From Patescibacteria group bacterium (GTDB taxonomy: Bacteria; Patescibacteriota; Patescibacteriia; UBA1558; GWA2-36-10), in assembly GCA_018062885.1 (NCBI GenBank), contig JAGORJ010000005.1, positions 2,703-44,789 of the forward strand: a stretch of 42,087 nt of DNA. Direction: 5' to 3'. Under the pieces are notes generated by a model. That model saw only the letters and a program-made list of their open reading frames with translations, ran no database searches and was not told the DNA's origin. The position numbers and the translations under genes were made by a program. Numbering within the stretch: the first letter of the stretch is position 1; each line of letters starts with the position of its first letter. Positions 19,167-27,037 of the stretch are shown one piece after another.

Positions 19167-19670
19167 TTAATTCTTTTCTTTTAGGTCGCCCAAAGCTTGT
19201 TTGATGTATTTTTGATCAATTTCTTTACTCAAATTTTTTGACAAAACTTTGTCTAAAGCTAAAACTAACATTTGAGAAAATTCTTTTTTGGCTTCAACAA
19301 ACATTTTTTCTTTTTCTTGAGCAATCTGTTCTTTGGCTTTCGCGACAACAACTTCTACTTCAGACTTGGCTTTATTTAAAGTTAGTTTACGATTTTCCTC
19401 TGCCTGACTATTGGCTTTATCTAAAATAAGCATCGCTTCTTTTTTGGCAACATTTAGCTGAGCTTTGACTTCTTTTTCTACTGCCAACAATCTTTCTTCT
19501 GCTTGTTTAGCATTGTCTAAGCCTGCAGATATCTCTTGATTGCGACTTTCCATGGTCTTTAATAAGGGCTTAATAGCAAAACGCCACAAGACAAAAAAGA
19601 CAATAGCAAAGTTCACAATTTGCGCTAACATCAATTTCCAATTGACTCCAAATAATTCTAAAATTTCCAT
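19167..19670 (-). CDS. atpF: ATP synthase b subunit
   Basis: Peripheral stalk subunit of 167 residues. One N-terminal membrane helix (about 10-30: LMLAQIVNFAIVFFVLWRF) is followed by a long charged coiled coil (about 40-140) that holds F1 to the a-subunit. It contains the typical start of the stalk, FAIKPLLKTMESRNQEIS. It is encoded between atpE and atpH, with only 8 bases before atpH. Only one b-type gene is present. Confidence 0.94.
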   Translation of the reverse strand: MEILELFGVNWKLMLAQIVNFAIVFFVLWRFAIKPLLKTMESRNQEISAGLDNAKQAEERLLAVEKEVKAQLNVAKKEAMLILDKANSQAEENRKLTLNKAKSEVEVVVAKAKEQIAQEKEKMFVEAKKEFSQMLVLALDKVLSKNLSKEIDQKYIKQALGDLKEKN

Positions 19671-19735
19671 AATTTCTTTTTTAAAAACTTTAGCTTGGCT
19701 TAAAATATTTTTAAGCCAATAAAAACTTTTAAATC

Positions 19736-19972
<237 letters not shown>

Positions 19973-20070
19973 TTACTTAGACTTTTATATATTTTGTTTT
20001 CAGTCGGCAAACTATTTTTTAATTAATACTTAATGTTTATTTACTAAAAAAAAATAAACAAACATCAGAT

Positions 20071-20147
20071 ATTAACCCCGTTAGATATTTATAATTTTAT
20101 TTTAAAAGTTCAGAAAGTAATTAACCCAATTATCTAACGGGGTTAAT
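20071..20147. repeat. Inverted-repeat element 2 between atpB and atpE
   Basis: ATTAACCCCGTTAGATA (20071-20087) and its complement (20131-20147) form 17-bp arms around 43 bases. A nested TTAACCC copy faces the right arm. The right arm runs into atpB: its TTA (20143-20145) is the atpB stop codon. It is related to the elements at 8429 and 38091. In mRNA it would fold between the a- and c-subunit cistrons. Confidence 0.85.
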
Positions 20148-21066
20148 GTTCATGGCTATGTGGAGTGGCCGCAATAGTAAAATAAACTAAAGTCAAAACT
20201 GCAAAAATCAAAGCTTGAATAACACCGACGATTAACTCCAAAAACATAAAAGGCAAAGGCACGCCCCAGGCTACCATGGCAGAAATTGAGGCCAATAATA
20301 CTTCACCGGCAAAAACATTACCAAACAAACGAAAAGACAGAGAGGCAATTTTGGCGAACTCAGAAATGATTTCAATCAAACCGACAAAAAAAGTGATAGG
20401 ATTTACCAAAATAATAGTTGGCTCTTTGATAATCTTTTTTGGAATCTCCAATAAAGCTTTGATGTTGATAAATTTATTAAAATATTCCCAAGCACCCACA
20501 GACATCACACCAAAAATATTAGCACCCACCACTGCAAAAATACCCAAGGCTAAAGTGGTATTTAAGTCCGCAGTACCGCCACGGAAAATATGATGACCAT
20601 TGAAACTAATAGAACCAATACCAGGCACTAAACCTAACCAATTATTGATCAAAATAAAAACAAAAATAGAAAAAACTACCGGAAAGGCTTTTTTACTTTT
20701 GTTTCTATCGTTAGTCACCAAATCCATCATACTCAAAGCGCCTTCTACGACAACTTCAACAGAACTTTGAAAAGCACTAGGAATTCTTTTGGTTTTTTTA
20801 CGAATAATTAAAGAAATTAAGATAATCAAAAAAACCGCTACCCAGGAAGTTATCAAAGAATTAGTTATAGGGAAACTTCCGATATGAGTAACCGGCTCTG
20901 CATATAAAGTTATTTCATGGGAATCAGCGTGCTCAGTTTCAGCCCCATGCTCAGCTTCCAAAGTTTGTGCATCACTTTCATGACCATCTTGCTCTAAAAC
21001 AGCTGGACTATTATGTTCAATATTTTGTTCTACTATAGGACTATTATCTTCGCTGGTCATGATCAC
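20143..21066 (-). CDS. atpB: ATP synthase a subunit with acidic His-rich N-terminal extension
   Basis: Fo a-subunit forming the ion half-channels, 307 residues. The core has FPVVFSIFVFILINNWLGLVPG and the essential Arg in IASLSFRLFGNVFAGEVLL, then a C-terminal ALIFAVLTLVYFTIA helix. About 60 N-terminal residues before the first membrane helix are rich in Glu, Asp and His (EAEHGAETEHADSHEI), and the protein ends TPHSHEH. It overlaps the upstream atpZ by 23 bases. ATG 21060 is an alternative start. The stop codon is supplied by inverted-repeat element 2. Confidence 0.95.
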   Translation of the reverse strand: MIMTSEDNSPIVEQNIEHNSPAVLEQDGHESDAQTLEAEHGAETEHADSHEITLYAEPVTHIGSFPITNSLITSWVAVFLIILISLIIRKKTKRIPSAFQSSVEVVVEGALSMMDLVTNDRNKSKKAFPVVFSIFVFILINNWLGLVPGIGSISFNGHHIFRGGTADLNTTLALGIFAVVGANIFGVMSVGAWEYFNKFINIKALLEIPKKIIKEPTIILVNPITFFVGLIEIISEFAKIASLSFRLFGNVFAGEVLLASISAMVAWGVPLPFMFLELIVGVIQALIFAVLTLVYFTIAATPHSHEH

Positions 21067-21343
21067 TACTTTCTTTATTATTTACTAACTTATTATCTTC
21101 TTTATTGACTTGTTTTAGATATTTCATTCCTATCACACCGATACCGACACAAGAAATTACAAAGGCTAAGGCCGTCAAACTAAAAAAATATAAATAGCCA
21201 GTATTGTACTTTTGGTCTAAAAATCTGCCGACAAATAGAGCGATTAGAACAGGCATTGCAATCAAACCACTCATTTGTGCAAAGGCCGTAAGCCCCAAAC
21301 GCCATAGATCTTTATCTTGGCTATTTTTGAAATCAAATATCAT
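21044..21343 (-). CDS. AtpZ/AtpI-type ATP synthase accessory protein
   Basis: This small membrane protein of 99 residues has two hydrophobic helices (about 21-42 and 50-72) with LIAMPVLIALFVGRFLDQKY and GMKYLKQVNK. It has the pattern of the AtpZ/AtpI (F0F1 ATPase gca1) family that precedes atpB in many operons and assists c-ring assembly or Mg2+ supply. The C-terminus is polar. It is the first cistron behind the atp promoter, with an untranslated leader of only about 12 bases. Confidence 0.8.
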   Translation of the reverse strand: MIFDFKNSQDKDLWRLGLTAFAQMSGLIAMPVLIALFVGRFLDQKYNTGYLYFFSLTALAFVISCVGIGVIGMKYLKQVNKEDNKLVNNKESSDHDQRR

Positions 21344-21351
21344 AAAAACAA

Positions 21352-21379
21352 CAGCGCCATCAGTATACTATAGGCGCTG
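21352..21379. promoter_or_regulatory. Inverted repeat around the atp -10 box (candidate operator)
   Basis: CAGCGCC (21352-21358) and GGCGCTG (21373-21379) are perfect 7-bp half-sites with a 14-base spacer that contains the -10 box. One half-site lies at the predicted transcription start, so this looks like a DNA-protein site rather than an RNA hairpin. Confidence 0.5.
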
Positions 21380-21390
21380 AAATTAGTCAA
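21362..21390 (-). promoter_or_regulatory. Promoter of the ATP synthase operon
   Basis: Minus strand TTGACT (21385-21390), 17-base spacer, TATACT (21362-21367). It predicts a start near 21355, just ahead of atpZ (ATG 21343). Confidence 0.82.
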
Positions 21391-21407
21391 TATATTTTTG
21401 CTGAAAA

Positions 21408-21424
21408 TAGCCAAAAATGGGCTA
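21408..21424 (-). terminator. Weak terminator overlapping the Nudix gene stop
   Basis: TAGCC and GGCTA arms (5 bp, 7-base loop) start at the TAG stop of the Nudix gene and are followed on the minus strand by TTTTC. The stem is short and the activity uncertain. Confidence 0.45.
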
Positions 21425-21829
21425 AAAAGGCTTAAACTTTTGTTTTAATAAATTTTGTAGTGGTACAAAACAAGGACTTGGTAAATTATCCCAGTCAAAC
21501 CATTCCCATTGCTCACACTTTTCTGGCTCCATTGCCTGAACTTCGCCGGCAGCATAATCAGTCACCATAAAAAGCGTGATATAATGTTTGCCTTCTTTGA
21601 CAAAAATATCATTGGTCACTGAACCAAATCTAATATTTCGTACTTCAATACCCACCTCTTCCATAACCTCTCTTTTCACACAATCTTCCCAAGCCTCATT
21701 CATTTCTAAATGGCCACCGGGAAAAGCCCAATCACCTTCGCCGTGAGCGTTTTTTCTTTTACCAAGCAAAACTTTATTATCTTTTATAATAAGAACACCA
21801 ACGCCTACTTTTGGTCTATTATATTCCAT
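21422..21829 (-). CDS. Nudix hydrolase, MutT/NUDT15-like
   Basis: Nudix enzymes hydrolyse nucleoside diphosphates linked to another group. The 135-residue protein carries a full Nudix box from GGHLEMNEAWEDCVK through REVMEEVGIEV (about residues 38-63). All metal-binding glutamates are present. The preceding GEGDWAFPGGHLE resembles NUDT15/MutT-type proteins that clean up oxidised or modified nucleotides; the substrate cannot be fixed from sequence. It follows the DHH gene by 66 bases and precedes the atp promoter. Confidence 0.9.
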   Translation of the reverse strand: MEYNRPKVGVGVLIIKDNKVLLGKRKNAHGEGDWAFPGGHLEMNEAWEDCVKREVMEEVGIEVRNIRFGSVTNDIFVKEGKHYITLFMVTDYAAGEVQAMEPEKCEQWEWFDWDNLPSPCFVPLQNLLKQKFKPF

Positions 21830-21851
21830 ATAATTAAATCAACTAATAATA

Positions 21852-21899
21852 CTATTTCTTTTTTAGCAACATTTTCTTTTTATATTCTTCTGAGCTCAT
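21852..21899 (-). CDS. Possible 15-residue ORF overlapping the DHH gene stop
   Basis: The stop of the DHH gene and an ATG overlap as ATGA (21896-21899). The frame reads MSSEEYKKKMLLKKK and then TAG. The translational-coupling geometry is attractive, but the peptide is tiny, lysine-rich and matches nothing I know. It may be chance in an A-rich gap. Confidence 0.2.
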   Translation of the reverse strand: MSSEEYKKKMLLKKK

Positions 21900-22834
21900 G
21901 ATTTTTCTATAAACTCTTTCATCAGTGGAGTTATCTCTTTTCTCATAATAATACGATTAGCGACGGCTAAATTATCATTAAATTTGATTTTTAAAATTGA
22001 TTCAAGTAAATTAATAGTGTCTTTATGTGCACTCACAAATGTATTACCCTTACCTTCTAAATCTATACCGTTTAGAAATATATGATCTAACAATTTTTGT
22101 TGCTTCATTTTTTCTAATATTTTTATTATTTCAGAAAGATTATTTTTAATATATTTATTAGTATCAGTAATCTCGAATTGAGCAATGCCTATTTTTTTAT
22201 CACCAAATTCAAAAGTTTTAAAATCTTCAAGTAAAACTTCTTCTAATGATTTAGTAATTTTTGATTTAGCAACAAACATTTCATGAATAAAATCTACCGG
22301 CAGATCAATTTGTTTTACTAACCACTCGGCAAGATCTTTATCTCTTTCGGTTGTGAGCTTACCTTGAAAATTTATAGTATTTGAAACTATGGCTGGATAA
22401 AGTAAAAAAGCTGCTTTTTTAGAAATAACAATATTATTTTGCCTAAATTTTTCAGCTACCAAAGTAGCACAAGCTCCAACTTGCTCAATTTGAATTTTAG
22501 CTTTAATAAATTTTTCTATTTCATTTATTTTTCTGTGATCAATGATTTCAATAACTTGCTCAGGTTTAATCACACTTGGTAAAGCTACCAAATCACTCGC
22601 ATCTACTAAGATAATATTTTCATAACCACTTGGTATAGAATCTATTTTATTTATTTGAATATTAAATTTATCCAAAACAAATTGCGCCTCTCTATGTGGG
22701 TCACCAAATAAACCAGCTATTGCATTAGCGCCTGTTTTATTTAAATATTCTGCATAAGCAAAAGCACAAGCCGTACCATCTATATCTGGATTAGCATAAG
22801 AAGTGACTAATATTTTTTGTTCTTGAATATTCAT
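21896..22834 (-). CDS. DHH-family phosphoesterase, divergent type II pyrophosphatase-like
   Basis: The 312 residues follow the family II (Mn-dependent) inorganic pyrophosphatase plan. The N-terminal DHH domain has SYANPDIDGTACAFAYAEYL, ILVDASDL and EIIDHRKI; the middle has VSNTINFQGKLTTERDKDL; the DHHA2 domain ends near IMRKEITPLMKEF, like the R-K-K-Q-V-x-P-P-L tail. Two differences stand out: the first metal-binding His (H-x-N-P-D-x-D) is Tyr here, and the DHH triplet reads DHR. A substrate other than pyrophosphate is possible. It lies 11 bases after rmuC. Confidence 0.75.
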   Translation of the reverse strand: MNIQEQKILVTSYANPDIDGTACAFAYAEYLNKTGANAIAGLFGDPHREAQFVLDKFNIQINKIDSIPSGYENIILVDASDLVALPSVIKPEQVIEIIDHRKINEIEKFIKAKIQIEQVGACATLVAEKFRQNNIVISKKAAFLLYPAIVSNTINFQGKLTTERDKDLAEWLVKQIDLPVDFIHEMFVAKSKITKSLEEVLLEDFKTFEFGDKKIGIAQFEITDTNKYIKNNLSEIIKILEKMKQQKLLDHIFLNGIDLEGKGNTFVSAHKDTINLLESILKIKFNDNLAVANRIIMRKEITPLMKEFIEKS

Positions 22835-22845
22835 AAAAATATTAT

Positions 22846-23883
22846 TTACTCAATTCTTGGCTTTTCTATTTCCTCAAGTTCTAAGCTTCCACCTTGGCCG
22901 CTGATTTTTAACACATCTTTGTCTACTTTTTTAAACTCTTTATTACTCAAATTATAGGTATTAACAACAGTAGTTAATTGCGCACCAACTTTTTTGTGGT
23001 ATTCAGAGTAGGCAGACAAGTGATTATTTAGTTTTTCGACATTGGCTCTGATTTCTTTAGCTGACTCCTCTATCTGTAAAGCGCGCAAACCTTGCAAAAC
23101 TGTCTGCAAATAAGCAGCAAAAGTAGTTGGAGACACTATAATCACTTTGCGCTCATTAAAAGCATAGTCTATCAAACTTCTAGTATTTACTTTGACAGCC
23201 CCGACTTCATTGATAAGTAGATCATAATAGATACCTTCTGCTGGAATAAACATAAAAGCAAAGTCTAGCGTTCCTTCAGATGGACGGATATATTTAGCGG
23301 TTTCGTCAATGCGTTTTTTCAAATCATTTTTAAACTCTTTTTCTAATTCTTTTTTCTTGTCTTCGTTGCTCTCGGCAACAATACGACGATAGTTTTCTAA
23401 AGAAAACTTGGCATCAACTGGTAAAATTTTATCTTTGATTTTAACGACTGCATCAACTGCTTCATTGTTTTTGAACCTGTACTGCATCTGATAACTTTGG
23501 GGTGGCAAAATATTTGCCAAAATCATTTCTAAACTTGCCTCACCTAAAGATCCTCTGTTTTTAGAGTTGGTCAAAACTTTTTCTAAGTTTGAAAGCTGGT
23601 CAGTAAAATTCACAACTTGCTTATTGGTTTCCTCTAGTTTAAATAATTTGTCTGTAATATCTTTGGACAAACGAGCGGTCTCCATAAACTGATCCTGCAA
23701 CATTTTGCTAGCATGATGAGAGCTTTCGTCCATTTTCTGACTCAGCTGTTTGTTTAAATCATTTATTTGTTGTTGCAATAATAAAGCCGACTGATTATCT
23801 TGGGGCTTTTGTGATTGTTTAAATAATAAAAATATCACCGCTGCAAATCCGACAATGAAAATGACTAATAATATTATGTCCAT
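22846..23883 (-). CDS. rmuC: RmuC-family DNA recombination protein
   Basis: RmuC limits certain genome rearrangements and inverted-repeat recombination and carries a predicted restriction-type nuclease fold. The 345-residue protein has an N-terminal membrane anchor (about 2-20), a coiled coil (about 30-110) and the RmuC core with DAVVKIKDKILPVDAKFSLE and FMFIPAEGIYYDLL, followed by VIIVSPTTFAAYLQTV. It precedes the DHH gene closely. Its biochemical activity is not settled for the family. Confidence 0.9.
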   Translation of the reverse strand: MDIILLVIFIVGFAAVIFLLFKQSQKPQDNQSALLLQQQINDLNKQLSQKMDESSHHASKMLQDQFMETARLSKDITDKLFKLEETNKQVVNFTDQLSNLEKVLTNSKNRGSLGEASLEMILANILPPQSYQMQYRFKNNEAVDAVVKIKDKILPVDAKFSLENYRRIVAESNEDKKKELEKEFKNDLKKRIDETAKYIRPSEGTLDFAFMFIPAEGIYYDLLINEVGAVKVNTRSLIDYAFNERKVIIVSPTTFAAYLQTVLQGLRALQIEESAKEIRANVEKLNNHLSAYSEYHKKVGAQLTTVVNTYNLSNKEFKKVDKDVLKISGQGGSLELEEIEKPRIE

Positions 23884-23996
23884 AAAATTACAATTTTTTT
23901 AATAACTCTTTGATATTAATACCACTTTTTTTGATTTTGATAAAATCTATAAATACGCATATTTTATATTAATTCTTTTAAGCTAATAATATTCAT

Positions 23997-24025
23997 AGTT
24001 TAACTTAAGGATAACTTAAAATCAA
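23997..24025 (-). promoter_or_regulatory. Probable promoter of rmuC
   Basis: Minus strand TTGATT (24020-24025), 17-base spacer, TAAACT (23997-24002). It lies in the 202-base AT-rich gap between the repeat-protein cluster and rmuC, giving a leader of about 105 bases. I see no convincing terminator in this gap. Confidence 0.5.
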
Positions 24026-24085
24026 CTTATTTATCTTATACTAAAAAAATTTAACAGCCTTTAGATAACATAGCGAGACTTTACC

Positions 24086-25180
24086 TTATAATCTTCCTTC
24101 ATATTTAAGTTTGTCAGCGCGTGCTTTTCTTACTCCAGCCATCATGCAATCACCATAAACACCCATAGCAACATAGCCCCCGATTGCTCCTTTGACTAAT
24201 AAGTCTTCTCTCATAGCCCAGGCTTTGTCTGAATCTAAACCAGCTAGAGCTAGCGCAACATAACCCTTGTCTGCTCCTTGAGCTAATAAGTCTTCTCTCA
24301 TAGCCCAGGCTTTATCTGAATCTAAACCAGCTAGAGCTAGCGCAACATAGCCCTTGTCTGCTCCTTGAGCTAATAAGTCTTCTCTCATAGCCCAGGCTTT
24401 ATCTGAATCTAAACCAGCTAGACCCATAGCAACCAAATCCTTGTCTGCTCCTTGAGCTAATAAGTCTTGGCGCATTTGCCAGGCTTTATCTGAATCTAAA
24501 CCAGCTAGAGCTAGCGCAACATAGCCCTTGTCTGCTCCTTGAGCTAATAAGTCTTCTCTCATAGCCCAGGCTTTGTCTGAATCTAAACCAGCTAGACCTA
24601 GCGCAACCCCGTCTTTGTCTTCTCCTTTAGCTAATAAGTCTTGGCGCATTTGCCAGGCTTTGTCTGAATCTAAACCAGCTAAGCCTCGAGCAACATGGCC
24701 CTTGTCTGCTCCTTGATCTAATAAATCTTGGCGCATTTGCCAGGCTTTGTCTGAATCTAAACCAGCTAGACCTTGAGCAACACAATTCTTGTTTGCTCTT
24801 TTGGCTAATAGGTCTCCTCTCATAGCCCAGGCTTTGTCTGAATCTAAACCAGCTAGAGCTTCAGCAACCAAATCCTTGCTTGCTCTTTGAGTTAATAAGT
24901 ATTGTAAATAATCTAAGGCTCTATCTTGAAACTCTGGCGAATTCATTAATTCTTGGTGAATATTATTGTATTCTATTTTGGCTTCATTAATTTCTGCTTG
25001 ATAAGTTTTTAAAGCTGTGAGTTCTTCTGCTGAGCCTTTTTCTACTTGACTTATTTTATCCATAGCTAAATCTAGCTTAGCTTTTATTTCTGGAGGATAA
25101 ACTATTCCTGCTTCTACTTTATTAGTTTCTCCTTCTGCTTTATTAGTTTGGTTAGTAAACTCTAATATTTTTTCTGACAT
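24086..25180 (-). CDS. Cassette protein, A-type: shared N-module + eight 29-residue repeats
   Basis: No known function. 364 residues: the shared N-terminal module (1 to about 65, starting MSEKILEFTNQTNKAEGETN), a linker with IHQELMNSPEFQDRA (about 74-88), eight 29-residue repeats (109-340) built on LAGLDSDKAWAMREDLLAQG, and the A-type tail GVYGDCMMAGVRKARADKLK. The repeats should form two helices each, an alpha-solenoid. No signal peptide or membrane helix, so cytoplasmic. Repeats 6-8 are almost identical at DNA level. It is the last cassette of the cluster, 17 bases after its B-type neighbour, and shares the DLAMDKI N-module version with the downstream block. Confidence 0.85.
   Translation of the reverse strand: MSEKILEFTNQTNKAEGETNKVEAGIVYPPEIKAKLDLAMDKISQVEKGSAEELTALKTYQAEINEAKIEYNNIHQELMNSPEFQDRALDYLQYLLTQRASKDLVAEALAGLDSDKAWAMRGDLLAKRANKNCVAQGLAGLDSDKAWQMRQDLLDQGADKGHVARGLAGLDSDKAWQMRQDLLAKGEDKDGVALGLAGLDSDKAWAMREDLLAQGADKGYVALALAGLDSDKAWQMRQDLLAQGADKDLVAMGLAGLDSDKAWAMREDLLAQGADKGYVALALAGLDSDKAWAMREDLLAQGADKGYVALALAGLDSDKAWAMREDLLVKGAIGGYVAMGVYGDCMMAGVRKARADKLKYEGRL
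24161..24856 (-). repeat. Eight 87-bp tandem repeats
   Basis: In-frame 29-codon units; for example, matching points at 24216 and 24303 are 87 bases apart. The scaffold half is nearly identical in every unit; the loop and second-helix half varies. Confidence 0.95.
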
Positions 25181-25196
25181 GTATTTGTGTATTATG

Positions 25197-26054
25197 CTAA
25201 TCTGTAGGGTATATTTTAAAACTGGGATGTTTCTTTCTTAGTTCAGCCCTTTTAGTTGAATTAAGATTATCAAGTCGTAAATTACCATTTACTGTTGTTG
25301 GTAGTGTTAAACCCTCAGCTGAAGTGAGCCCTCTAAGCCAAAGATAACCATTTACTGTTGTTGGTAGTGTGAGACCTTCAGCTGAAGTGAGGTTATCAAG
25401 CTGCAGATTACCATTTACTGTTGTTGGTAGTGTGAGACCTTCAGCTGAAGTGAGGTTATCAAGCTGCAGATTACCATTTACTGTTGTTGGTAGTGTGAGA
25501 CCTTCAGCTGAAGTGAGGTTATAAAAGTTAATTCTGTTTAAATTTGTTAAAGCTTCAATAGCTTGAGAAATATCTCCAGCTAAAATAGTGCTAGTGACTC
25601 TGATTTCTATTACATTATTATCTTCTATTTTAAGCCTTAAATCATCTAGACTAATATCTTCTGCTTGAAAATCTTTGTTGATGATTCTTTGTTTGGCAAA
25701 ACCTTTGTTTATTTGGATTACTAAATCTTCTAAGGCTTCTAATTCAAACCTATGTATTTGTTCTCCTTCAAAGTCTACTAGCTCCATCATTTTTTTATCA
25801 TGTGCTTCTTTCATTTTTTTATCATAGACTTCCTTTTCTTCTCTAGCTTTAGTTAGTAAGTTTATTTCTGCTTGATAAGTTTTTAAAGCTATGAGTTCTT
25901 CTGCTGAGCCTTTTTCTACTTGAGTTATTTTATCCATAGCTAAATCTAGCTTAGCTTTTATCTCTGGAGGATATACTATTCCTATTTCTGTGTTATTAGT
26001 TTCTCCTTCTGCTTTATTAGTTTGGTTAGTAAACTCTAATATTTTTTCTGACAT
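25197..26054 (-). CDS. Cassette protein, B-type: shared N-module + four 21-residue repeats
   Basis: 285 residues, no known function. The N-module (1 to about 65) matches the other cassettes, with NNTEIGIVYPPEI in place of NNTEQGIV. A charged linker follows, enlarged by a duplicated KKMKEAHDKKMM segment. The B-type middle region (about 95-178) has FEGEQIHRFELEALEDL and AEDISLDDLRLKIEDN. Four 21-residue leucine-rich-like units (180-263) are based on LTSAEGLTLPTTVNGNLQLD, and the tail is KKHPSFKIYPTD. The units here are almost perfectly uniform, indicating recent duplication. It lies 16 bases from both neighbours. Confidence 0.85.
   Translation of the reverse strand: MSEKILEFTNQTNKAEGETNNTEIGIVYPPEIKAKLDLAMDKITQVEKGSAEELIALKTYQAEINLLTKAREEKEVYDKKMKEAHDKKMMELVDFEGEQIHRFELEALEDLVIQINKGFAKQRIINKDFQAEDISLDDLRLKIEDNNVIEIRVTSTILAGDISQAIEALTNLNRINFYNLTSAEGLTLPTTVNGNLQLDNLTSAEGLTLPTTVNGNLQLDNLTSAEGLTLPTTVNGYLWLRGLTSAEGLTLPTTVNGNLRLDNLNSTKRAELRKKHPSFKIYPTD
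25266..25517 (-). repeat. Four 63-bp tandem repeats
   Basis: In-frame 21-codon units (matching points at 25284 and 25347 are 63 bases apart). They are nearly identical in DNA apart from the outward-facing residues (NLQL, YLWL, NLRL). Confidence 0.95.
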
Positions 26055-26070
26055 GTGTTTGTGTATTATG

Positions 26071-27018
26071 CTAATCTGCAGGCTCTATTTTAAAACTAGG
26101 ATGTTTTCTTCTTAATTCATTTCTTTCATCTGAGCTGAGGCTGCGAAGATCAAGATAGCCATTTAATGTTATTGGCAGTGTTAAACCTTCAGCTGATCTG
26201 AGATTGCTAAGATCGAGATTACCATTTAATGTGCTTGGTAGTATGAGGCCTTCAGCTAAGCTGAGGCTGCGAAGATCAAGAATACCATTTACTGTTGTTG
26301 GTAGTATGAGACCTTCGGCTGAGCTGAGGCTGTCAAGATAAAGATCACCATTTACTGTTGTTGGCAATGTAAGGCCCTCAGTTGAAATGAGGTTGGAAAG
26401 ATCAAGATAGCCATTTAATGTTATTGGCAGTGTTAAACCTTTGGCTGAAGTTAGATTTCCAAGACCAAGATTACCATTTAATGTTGTTGACAATGTAATG
26501 CCTTCGGCTGATTTGAGGCCGGAAAGACCAAGGTATTCTAAGTTTATTAAAGCTTCGAGTGGTTTAGAGATATCTCCAGACAAGACAGTGATGTTGGTGT
26601 ATATTTGTGTTACCTTATTATCTTCTATTGTAATCATTAAATCATCTAGACTAATATCTTTTGCTTTAAAGTCTTTGTTTATTATCCTTTGTTGAGCAAA
26701 GCCTTTGTTTATTTGAAGTATCAGATCTTCTAAAGCTTCTAGCTCAAACTTATGTATTTGTTCTCCTCTAAAGTCTATTAAAGCTTCCTTAGCTTCTTTT
26801 TCTTCTCTAGCTTTAGTTAGTGGGGTTATTTCTGCTTGGTAAGCTTTTAGAGCTGTGAGTTCTTCTGCTGAGCCTTTTTCTGTTTTAGTTATTTTATCCA
26901 TAGCTAAATCTAGTTTAGCTTTTATTTCTGGAGGATAAACTATTCCTTGTTCTGTATTATTAGTCTCTCCTTCTGCTTTATTAGTTTGGTTAGTAAACTC
27001 TAATATTTTTTCTGACAT
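26071..27018 (-). CDS. Cassette protein, B-type: shared N-module + six 21-residue repeats
   Basis: 315 residues, no known function. N-module with DLAMDKITKTEKGSAEELTA, a short linker (PLTKAREEKEAKEAL), the B-type middle domain (DFRGEQIHKFELEALEDLI to GDISKPLEALINL) and six 21-residue units (168-293). The tail is SSDERNELRRKHPSFKIEPAD. The first unit (AEGITLSTTLNG) lacks the conserved proline. Together with the gene at 34822 it is one of two B-type members with six rather than four repeats. Leader form CATAATACACAAACAC toward the next gene. Confidence 0.85.
   Translation of the reverse strand: MSEKILEFTNQTNKAEGETNNTEQGIVYPPEIKAKLDLAMDKITKTEKGSAEELTALKAYQAEITPLTKAREEKEAKEALIDFRGEQIHKFELEALEDLILQINKGFAQQRIINKDFKAKDISLDDLMITIEDNKVTQIYTNITVLSGDISKPLEALINLEYLGLSGLKSAEGITLSTTLNGNLGLGNLTSAKGLTLPITLNGYLDLSNLISTEGLTLPTTVNGDLYLDSLSSAEGLILPTTVNGILDLRSLSLAEGLILPSTLNGNLDLSNLRSAEGLTLPITLNGYLDLRSLSSDERNELRRKHPSFKIEPAD
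26140..26517 (-). repeat. Six 63-bp tandem repeats
   Basis: In-frame 21-codon units with the L-x-S-A-E-G-L-x-L-P-x-x-x-N-G-x-L-x-L pattern. They are more diverged from each other than those at 25266-25517. Confidence 0.92.
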
Positions 27019-27037
27019 GTGTTTTTGTGTATTTTTA

